Positions 1 through 9,100 of a stretch of DNA of 33,138 bases are shown here, one piece after another (position 1 is the stretch's first letter; every line of letters starts with the position of its first letter). The stretch is taken from contig LWCA01000296.1 of assembly GCA_001642005.1 (NCBI GenBank), positions 1 through 33,138 on the forward strand. The letters are read 5' to 3'. The position numbers and the translations under genes were made by a program. Source of the DNA: Intoshia linei. Lineage: Eukaryota; Orthonectida; Rhopaluridae. Below the pieces are notes generated by a model that worked only from the letters and a program-made list of their open reading frames with translations, was not told the origin of the DNA and did not search any database.

Positions 1-103
1 AATCAGTAAGCTTTACAGTCTTGGACATTAAATCCAAAGTCTTTTCTTGTTTCTCTTTTGATAGTTTTTGCTTCTGCGCACCACTTAATTGAATACGTTT
101 CAT
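1..103 (-). CDS. hAT transposase, N-terminal 34 residues (partial)
   Basis: The open frame starts MKRIQLSGAQKQKL and continues KEKQEKTLDLMSKTVK before leaving the window. A K/R-rich start of the form M-K-R-x-x-L-S-G-x-x-K-x-K is the usual beginning of hAT transposases of the TTF-type/zinc-finger MYM-like group, which cut and paste DNA flanked by short inverted repeats. The ATG follows a splice acceptor by 12 bases. Only the N-terminal tail is visible, so neither the zinc finger nor the RNase H-like catalytic core can be judged. Family assignment rests on this tail and on the inverted repeat at 618. Confidence 0.65.
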   Translation of the reverse strand, partial: MKRIQLSGAQKQKLSKEKQEKTLDLMSKTVKLTD

Positions 104-618
104 CTTAATCTGGGTCTGTAAAATAAAGATAATTTTATTAGATATTATTGTATATAATGTGGCAATCAACACAGTTAAAATATCATATTTTTGGCATACA
201 CAACCAAAATGAATTTAAATATAAATGGCAATTAAATTTAACTCAGAATTAACTCGGAAATATCAATTTAAAATGTTGAATATAAATTAAATCGAAAGAA
301 GGAACTGAAAGAAGCATATATATAATAGCTTAAAATATATATAAAAAACGGAAACTTAAAACTTACGTAGAACATAGTTAATTTACGTCAAGGGGGGTGT
401 ACAATCTCTAAAGCTGGATTCACACATTCGTCGACAAAGATAGTTGATAAGCAAACAGAAATGTAAAAATTTTAAATTTGCACATTATTTGGCGCTGAAA
501 AAAAAATTATTGTATAATAAATCCAATGTAAATCCGACAATAATTTTTTTTGTGGTGCCCCCTTTTCTTTGATGCCCTAAGCACGTGCTTATATTGGTTA
601 AGGGTTAATCCAGCCCTG
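1..618 (-). mobile_element. hAT-family DNA transposon, 5' part (runs off the window)
   Basis: Read on the minus strand, the element begins at 618 with an end starting CAGGGCTGGATTAACC, typical of hAT terminal inverted repeats. A non-coding leader follows; a consensus donor (GTAAGT, 366-361) and an acceptor (TTTTACAG, ending at 116) define a probable 251-bp leader intron, and the transposase ATG lies at 103. The flank ACATAACC (619-626) would be one copy of an 8-bp target duplication; the other copy is outside the window. The arrangement looks like a once-autonomous element. It lies antisense to, and probably inside, an intron of the receptor gene that follows. Confidence 0.75.
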
Positions 619-794
619 ACATAACCAGTGAAAATGTACGATGAACGCACTTTCTGGCAACTCTGGTCGCTACTGTCTATATTTTTTGAATTCTCTGAAT
701 ATGTCGTAAATTATTATTAAAATATTTTTCAAAATGGTAAATTTATTTTAGTAATATTAGTTAATATTAATATATTAATTTTAATTAATTATAG
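619..794. other. Non-coding gap between hAT end and first receptor exon
   Basis: Holds the flank of the hAT insertion and an AT-rich tract ending in the acceptor TTATAG at 789-794. No exon large enough for the missing receptor ectodomain is present. An ATG at 734 followed directly by a possible GT donor could be a tiny exon, but nothing confirms it. Confidence 0.5.
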
Positions 795-3700
795 ATTGTA
801 CCGAAAAAATTTTCAGTGGATATCAACATTTTATGGATCAAAAATGTTTCAGGTGCAAATTTACAGAGCTGTTTGATGAAAAAAGTCATAAATGTTTGCC
901 TCTACCGAAAAATACATTATGTTTGCATGAAGACAGAGATGTTATAATTTTTATATATCGAATTCTCATATTATTGTTTCTATTCTTATCGTGTGTTCAT
1001 TTTATGCGTAACAGAAATTCACCCTATTTATGCAGTAGTCGTTGTGAATTAGACATTGTTATGATTATTGGATTAACGTTCAACTGTTTAAATCAAATGT
1101 TGATGGTTTTTGATAAGTATTTGTGCGTATTAACTGTTTATGGTCACAATATTGGCGATGCATTTTACCATTTTGGTTTATTTTGCAAAATTTACAATTA
1201 CAAAAATAAGTCCAATTTTTTTGTACCAAGATTATATTACATTAAAAGAATTGTTGTAATTATGTTAATTATTGTGGTAATTTATTATTTACTATTGGCT
1301 ACCTGGTAAATATACGTGATTTTGGTAACAAATACTTTATTTTAGTAATACTTACTTTATTATGAAAGTAATTTTTAATCTTTGTTAATTAAAATTAATC
1401 TTTCTCAATATAAAAAGGTTGATTTGCAAAAGCTTCCTTTAAAAACATCACAAAAATTTCGAACAAAAAAGTTAAAGAAATATTTAGTTTCTAATTTTTA
1501 AAATTCTTTTTTTACTTTTATTTCTTTTTATTTTTCACTTTTATAATAAAGTATATACAGTCTAAGTCCTATTTAACGGAATTTCAAAATTTTGACAAAC
1601 CAAAAATTGCGTTAACTAGAATTTTACTCTTAAAATATGTTTTCTTCTTATTTATTTATAAGATTATCTCAAATAAAAAAAGCAAACCAATATATTTCTA
1701 ATATTTTAAAAAATCTGATAAATTTATAAATAAAAGATATTTATAAATTTCAGTAACTAGAATTAACATTTTATAAATTTTATTTTATTGAGCGATATTA
1801 AAAAAATCTAAAAATAGCTTCTATCTACCCCACTTATTTGAATAACTATAATTCATTATAAACATTCACATGTATTTATTTAGTTATCACAATCTCCAAT
1901 AAAGAAATATGTATATCTCTTCATAGCTATATTTAATAATTTTAAAATAATTCCGTTAAATATGAATTTTCTATAGAAAAACATCGCTAAACATCCTGTT
2001 TAGCGGAATTGCTAAATTTTTGAGTTCCAAAAATTCCGTTAAATAGGACTTAGACTGTACTTCCAAAATAAAGTATGAACTACTAAAATAAAGTATAATT
2101 TGTATGGAATTTACTAATGGTTAAAAAGACAAATTGTCCTTGTTTTGAAAATCAAACGAGTTCGAGAATTTAAACTATATACTCTGATACTGATTTTAAA
2201 ATCATAAACATTATCATAAATTTAAATTTAAAAAATTATATCTTCAGGGCCAAAACCCCAAATTACCCTTTTTTTATGAAAACAGCCCTAGAATTTAAAA
2301 AATATTGTTCAAATTTTATACAAAGGCGTTAATAGTGTTTCTCAATATTTTATATTATAATAATTTTAAAGGGTTCATTAAATCAATTAAATATTTTGCA
2401 CCATCAACTGATTGTGACATTAGAAACATTTTTAATCTGTTTATGTATTACTTTTATTGTTTATACTCGTTTTTATAGTATTATGTACTTTATAAAATTT
2501 TATAAGAAAAAAGAGCAAGAAAAGGCGACTGTTTCTGGTTACATTCTTTGCATATATAAAAATTAATGTCTGTCTGTCTGTTACCGTTTATTTAAAAAAA
2601 TTACAGAGTGTATAGTTGTATCCTGTTAACACACAAAAAATTTCAATCTGAAAAAGTGACGCCTTACCGGTTAAAAAAGCACTAGTATTTATTTTTTTTA
2701 TTTCGTATGAAATAATCAATGGTCCTATAATTACTGGATATAAAAAATTACCTGGAGTGTCACTTTGACCTTCCTGTAAAATTTTTTCAATTTTTTAGAC
2801 GGTTAATTCTTAAATTCTTTTCTTACCATATACGCAATACGCAATACATGAATATTTACCCTTTAAAATTTATATTTTATTTTGGTGTATTTTTAGATGG
2901 TTGAAATAACAATTGCATGGTACTTTATAATGGACTTTGCGAATGTTGATTACATAAATATGAGTCGAATATTAACAGATTCTGCTGAATACCTGGAAGT
3001 TACTTGCAATCGTTTCTTTTATCCTAAATTGTTGAATTTACTTTTCATTCGAATAATTCAAATTTTTACCATCTATGTGGCATTTCCGGTAATTTCATTG
3101 AAATATAGATTTTTATATTTTTTATGTATCATTATAATACACTATGCACTGTAATTAAATTCTGTTTTTTAATTTATCGACAAATAAAAATTAGAATTGG
3201 AATTAATTGGTAAAAATTATTGAAAAATAATCAATTAATTGTTTGTTCAAAAATTATTTTTTGAGATGAATTTTTTGCAATTAATTGAAGATTAATAACA
3301 ATATCATAATCATTTTTAAAAAAATTGTCATGTGGTGATAAATGAATACTAGCATGCTGTTTGTTCGAATTACATAAAAGTCAAGCTAGTAGGTTAAATA
3401 CATCATTTTTCTGATGACAAACGCGTTTCTATTTTTCTAAAATTGCATAGAATAATGAAAAGTTGTTAATATTTTATTATACAGTATCAAACTATTTTAT
3501 TTTCAAAAGAGTATTTAGAAAATATTTTCATATTATTTATTTTATTTCTTTCTTCGAATTTGGAAATAAAATTGTTTCTGGGAATAAATAAAGGATGGTG
3601 GGACTGTGATACGCTAAAACGAGTGTTGACAGTGTCAACTTGACACCTTAATATTGTATTATTATGAATTATAGTTTACAAGTGTATAATGATTAAATTT

Positions 3701-5970
3701 AATTTTTCAACTACATAAAAAACCAATTAATTGGAAATTATTTTTTCATTTTTTAATTAATTGCAATTATTTTATATAAATCCATTAATGAAAAATTAAT
3801 ATTTAGCAAACAATTAATTGGTTTATACAAAATAATTGATTCCAATCAATTATTTCCAATCCCTGTGTGTAACCATTTATTGAAAAAATTGACAGTGGCA
3901 GGATTTCAAAAAATCCAGTTTCTAATACCTTTTTTCCCCCGGACGTGTTTTTATCCATTTTTCAATTTCATAATATGAGTCCTTCAAGGTCAGAAACCAG
4001 CTATGAGAGCCAGATAAAATCAGCCCAAAATCAACTCAAAAATTTAATAAAACATACATTCTGGAACGCGTTTTAAAAGCATTAACATTGTCGTTAATCT
4101 CAGCCTCAGAAACGCATACGTTCATGGTGAAAACCCCAAATTACCCTTTGTTTTAAAAATGAAACATATCCTAAATTTTTTTAAACATAAATTTTGGGAT
4201 AGTTTAAAAATCATAAACACAAACCTCAAAAAAAATAATTTCTCGATCAAAACCCACATTACCATTTTTTTTTAAAAAGAAAACAGCCCTAGAATATAAA
4301 AAATTACAGATGGTACAGTTGTGATCTGTTAAGACATACAAAAAATTTCAATCTGAATAAGTGACGCCTTCACGGTCAAAAAATCATTTTAGTATTCATA
4401 TATTTTTTTTCCAAAATATTTTATTAAAACAAAAAATGTGAAATAATTAACGATCCGAAAAAAAAAAAAAAATTATTCTGATAGAGCTTATTTCATTTAA
4501 TATAAATACAAAATTTCAACCCCATAAATTTTTTTCAATTTTTGATTCTCAAATTTTCATTTTCAAAACATTTTGTTAAAAAAATAAAATTAAAACTACA
4601 ACAACGAATTACTAAAAGTAATACAACTTTGTTATCATTATTTTTATATTTATTATAATGCTTTGCAATATTGGTAAAATTCATCTGAAATATGTTTCTA
4701 AAGTGCTAATTCCGTTAATTCTTGATACATAATTGGCATTTTTAATTATTTATTAAATTGGTACTGAATATATTATCACATTAAAAATGACAAAATAGGT
4801 TTTTTCTGGAATTTACTTTATTTATAACAATTGTTTAAGATTGGACTGTTTTTTACTTTATTTTTAATATTATACACATCTTCTGTCGAATAAATTAAAA
4901 AAATGAGATAACAATTTTTTTTAAAATTCTTTACACAAATGTTAACAAAATAAATTTAACGTTGAATAATTCACTTTAAAGTAAAAACTAATGTGATATG
5001 ATGGTTCCACCTGAAACAAGTTTGGGAACCACTCCTTTAAAGGATTGATAATAGTTAATAATAGGATTTTTAAGTTAGATTTTCAACGTGAATTTAATTT
5101 AGTATAAATAAATTCATTTTTTTTGGTATAATAAAAATGTGCCCTCGGCAAAGCTAGGTGCTGTTTGTACGTAGTACATAACAGTCAAGCTAGTAATGTA
5201 TAAGTAGAGTTTAAAAAATTCAAAATTGGGAAAACTCACTGATTAGACTAGTAAACTTAAATTTAAATTAACTATCAATTAAAAAAAATATTCCATTTTT
5301 TACATTTTCGCGGACATTAGTTTAAGTACCAACGATCATAACCGAACCTACTAAGCTGGAGGCTACCCGAAGATGAAAAATAGGCCCCTAAAAATTTTAT
5401 CAAACGATCATGTTATATAGCCCATAATCACCCGTGATGATTTTGGTTTGGCATTTTAAATTTAACACACAAAATAGTTATGATATTCAAAAATATAATT
5501 TTTTGATGTTAATTTAGACAAATGAGACCACCATTATACAAATATTTTGTTTACCACCCGAAGAGGGTCTCTATATGGTAGGTTCGGCACTTCCAACAAT
5601 ACTTATAGTGACATGTAACAAAATAATTTATTTTTATTACATTTATTTGTTTTATTTTTTAATTATTAATTAAATTTGTGTTCAGTTACGCCATAGCCAA
5701 GTAAACTGGAAAGAATCAAAAATAATATTTAAATCAATGGCATTCAACCTTTCATTCCTTATCCTCATAATTTTTACTCATTTTATTGCTGGAAATCACA
5801 TTTATTTCGGAATACATAACCGTCAAATTATATATCTAATATTTAACTTTATCAATATTTATCCCATTGCATTCAAATTCTATGCTTCAATTTGTGTTCC
5901 TTACATATCAATTGTATTGGATAATTCATATCTCTTGTATATGCGGCAAAAATGTAAAAATTCACAATAA
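795..5970 (+). CDS. Class C G-protein coupled receptor, GABA-B-like seven-helix region (5' end missing)
   Basis: Exons: 795-1276, 2897-3088, 5686-5970. Exon 1 enters from acceptor TTATAG with a short Cys-rich stretch (D-C-T-E-K..., then C-F-R-C, K-C-L, T-L-C), followed by helix 1 (about 945-1005), the R-N-S-P loop, helix 2, a Cys-led helix 3 and the first half of helix 4. Exon 2 completes helix 4 with M-V-E-I-T-I-A-W-Y-F then D-F, like the L-L-I-D-x-C-I-L-x-x-W-x-x-x-D-P pattern of GABA-B receptors, then loop 2 with its Cys and helix 5. Exon 3 opens with R-H-S...W-K-E-S-K, resembling the N-D-S-K loop of GABA-B, and gives helices 6 and 7 and a short tail. All junctions are phase 0. Family 3 receptors normally carry a large Venus-flytrap ligand domain, not seen here; it must lie upstream of the hAT element or be lost. 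A Cys-rich linker is usual in glutamate-type but not GABA-B receptors, so subfamily is uncertain. Confidence 0.72.
1558..2057. mobile_element. 500-bp pogo/Tigger-like MITE
   Basis: The ends are perfect 27-bp inverted repeats beginning CAGTCTAAGTCCTATTTAAC, flanked on both sides by TA (1556-1557 and 2058-2059), the target duplication of Tc1/mariner-pogo elements. The interior is AT-rich and non-coding, so it is a non-autonomous copy. It sits in the first visible receptor intron. Confidence 0.85.
2115..2860 (+). repeat. Degenerate dispersed AT-rich repeat, copy in receptor intron
   Basis: Segments of this stretch recur elsewhere in the window: 2115-2225 matches 7260-7370 in inverse orientation; the segment near 2250-2310 (AAAACCCCAAATTACCC, then AACAGCCCTAGAAT) matches 4245-4300; 2600-2690 (GTGACGCC in the middle) matches 4300-4380. 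A GTCTGTCTGTCTGTTACC motif at 2568-2585 recurs as its complement near 7483-7497, 9960-9975 and 19207-19222. No coding capacity was seen. Confidence 0.6.
4375..4550 (+). repeat. Dispersed repeat, arm of an inverted pair with 7085-7260
   Basis: The stretch from TTTTAGTATTCATAT through AATGTGAAATAATTAAC and TTATTCTGATAGAGCTTAT to ATACAAAATTTCAACCC is repeated as reverse complement at 7085-7260 with few differences. It belongs to the same family as 2115-2860. Confidence 0.75.
5342..5587. mobile_element. Possible 246-bp MITE with 10-bp inverted ends
   Basis: CCGAACCTAC at 5342-5351 is repeated as its complement at 5578-5587, and a second block ACCCGAAG is placed near both ends in inverse orientation. 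I found no target duplication, so class and exact ends are unknown. Confidence 0.4.
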
Positions 5971-6162
5971 AATGTTATTAAATGTACTATCAATATATGA
6001 ATTTATGAATCTATATTTTATTTTGTAATAATTTAAAATAGGTTGTTCCATTTTTTATTTAGATCAGTTTATAAAATATAAAAAAATACGACTGAAGATG
6101 TATTTACTTTATTATGTAAATTTACATTGGTATTCAAATCAAATTTTATTCATATTCTGAAA

Positions 6163-9100
6163 ATGAGTATTAACCGTCTCAACAAAACCAAATCAATACA
6201 ACTTAATCATTTTCATCATGATTTTGTCAGTATTGAACCAATTCAGGTATATATTTTTGTAAATTTCGAAAATTTAAATTTTTTTTAAGATTGTTATTAA
6301 AGACGTCCAATATAATGTTCAAGTATACGAAACGTATAGTACGGTTTTATAATATATACACTTTATATTTATAATGATAAAATTTAAACAAAACGTGAAT
6401 CATCAATTATATCACCAATTAAAAACTATTTAATAAACTTATATAATATAAACTTAATATAATAATGATTATATAATACTTATAGTTTATAATGTATAAT
6501 TGTAAACATCGTAAATGGTATGAAAATGGTTAAATATAAATATTTAGTGAAAGGTCCATTAATTAAAATAATGATTTATACAAAAAGTGATTCGTGGTGC
6601 ATATATCGACACAACGAAGATTTGTTCCGATTGCATCAAATGGTTTGTACATGTGTTTTGTTACCGCAATTTTGTGTCATTCCATCTTCTGAAACTGTAT
6701 ATGAGAATCACGAAGAAGAGGTCAATGATATGCGGGATTGCTTTGAAATATTTTTTGAAACTTTTCGTCGTTATTTAAATAACAACCTTCAATGCAATGA
6801 CATTTTAAATTGGTTTGATGTAATTCATTTTTTATTATATAAGGAATCAAAAATATATAATTATATAAGCGTGCGATAAATTCTTTTAAATAAACATTTT
6901 CTATCAATTAATTTTTGATCCGAAGAAAATTCCAAAGGAATGAATTATATTTCTTTATTGGAAATATGTAGACGTTCACTGCACATTTTTTTTGAAATTG
7001 TAGGATCAATATTTACATTTTCATTTTTATTTTAATTGATTTATTTGAAAAATATTGGTTGAATATATTAAAAGTATTTTTCCTCGGGAATGCGTAGATT
7101 TATGGGTTGAAATTTTGTATTTATATCAACTGGAATAAGCTCTATCAGAATAATTTTTTTTATTAATTTTAGCGTAGTTAATTATTTCACATTTTTTGTT
7201 TTAATAAAATGTTTCGGAAAAAAAAATATGAATACTAAAATCCTTTTTTGATTTCTATCCTTCTATGATAATGTTTATGATTTCAAAATCCGTATCAGCG
7301 TATATATTTTTTTAAATTCTCCAACTCGTTTGATTTTCAAAAAGAGGGACAACTGGGGTTTTTAACCCATAAGATGTGAGTTTGGGAGATTGAAATTTAT
7401 CTTACTATATGTCCCGGAAAAAACTGTAATTGAAATGTGGAATTTATAAAATTCTAAGACTAGGAGACTAGAATTTGAAATAAACGGTAACACACACAAA
7501 TATTGCATAGCATATTATAAGTAAGGATATATAGGTTGTAGGTTCATGTAGATTTAACTCAGATTTTAGTTACAATTAACTTTACATTCAAAAACATCTG
7601 TTGTAATTTAATTTTTAATTTTAAAAATAATACTAAACTTTTATCAGAGGTTTGGACATATTTCAAAAGGGTTTAAGGGAATATTTTTAATCAAATTTGA
7701 ATGGGTGATTTTTATATGTATGGTTTTGATGAAAAACTTTTTATATTATTAAAAATTACATTTAGATGACAGAAAAAGGAATTTGTATATATAAAATCTC
7801 ATTTTCCATAACTAAGACACCAAGAATTGCTAAAGCTAAAGCTATTGTTGATTTTACCGGCAACGAAAAAGATGAATTAAGTTTCAATGTAAATTAAATG
7901 TAGCTTAAATAAGATAAAATGTATATTAATATTGTAAGATATACATCACCGTGGAGAAGGGCTAGGGCCACATGACCTGGACTTATATTTAGGAAGACCT
8001 ATTTTTATTTATTATTAAGTAATGTTGCAAAATTTTATTTATGTGATTAAACCAGTGTTTCCCAATTGCAGGTCCGCGGACCAGTACTGTACTGGTCCGT
8101 GAAAATATTTTAACTGTCCACGAAATAATTATGAAAAATTTTTTACTAATTAAAAAAGTCTAATTAAATAGTATGTTTTTTTTCAATTTTTTTTTAATGT
8201 TGCCTAGAAATTTCTCTTTAATGGCCCGCTATAAATTTTATAGTTTATTACTAGTCCGCAATGAAAAAATTGTGGAACCCTGGATTAAACAATGTATAGA
8301 CGTTCCATTTTTTAAAAAAATATTATATGAACCTAAAATTTCCAATTATCTCGGGCCTAATGGTGGCACTTCACTACCTGAGGGTACATCTAAAAGTGAA
8401 AATTGGTTTATATATCGGTGGACAAATTGGTTTGAATTTTGTGGTGCGTTTGACGAGTTATAGAACATTTTGATATTTTTTTAAATGGTATTGAGAAATA
8501 ATGTGCCTATTGATGAATTTATTATCATGATTATATTTATCTTTGCCAACTCTGTCCATGTTTTGTACTACCTCGTATATTTAGCCTTAAATTACATTTT
8601 TCCAATTATAATTATGCCATTATTACGATTACATATTGTATACTATTATTTTGTAAAACTGACAAGATCTAACAATATAATTCATTTTATCCTTTTTAAT
8701 TTTGCACAAATTTTTAAATGTAGTCTAAAGAAATGAGTATGAATGTTTTTAGTGTTTAACGCAAAATGTTTTTATTGTGCTCGCTATAATTATGTTGATT
8801 TTTCATTTTACAAACTTTTATTAATTTGGATGCTTAAATTTAAATATACCATATCACCATAATTTTGGACTCAGTTCCGAGTTTACCGTACCAAGACCAC
8901 CTTTGCGGGCCTCGACGAAATTTTTGTAAAATCGTGGCCTCATTTGTTAATATTCAGTATTAAAACAATTATATTCTAGAAATTTCATAACGATTTTGTG
9001 TCATAAATTTAAAATATTAAGTCACGGACATTAGAGATATCGTTAGGGGCTATATGAAATTTTATAGTTTGTGAAAATTTTAAGAATTTTATTTTTATCT

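Larger units (their letters stand above)
3089..5685. other. 2.6-kb intron of the receptor gene
   Basis: Between donor GTAATT at 3089 and acceptor TTCAG ending 5685. It is AT-rich and without supported exons. It contains copies of the dispersed repeat (about 3880-4560), runs of the TCAATTAATT type around 3190-3300 and 3720-3850, and an inverted-repeat element at 5342-5587. Confidence 0.6.

Noticed and set aside
1261-1309. Donor at 1306 (TG followed by GTAAAT) for the first receptor exon
   Set aside because: It would join to give a TGA stop; the donor at 1277 (GTGGTAATT) keeps phase and reconstructs helix 4.
795-5970. Initial idea that the first membrane gene is meckelin (TMEM67)
   Set aside because: The spliced helices 4-6 fit class C receptors (W...D and E-S-K loop motifs), and no meckelin-specific motif was found.
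8173-8736. Two open frames that looked like exons of a membrane protein in the SH3-splitting intron
   Set aside because: The first runs out of a hAT MITE across its target duplication; the second is Ile/Tyr/Phe-rich as expected of AT-rich DNA. Neither is flanked by splice sites in a usable phase nor resembles a family.
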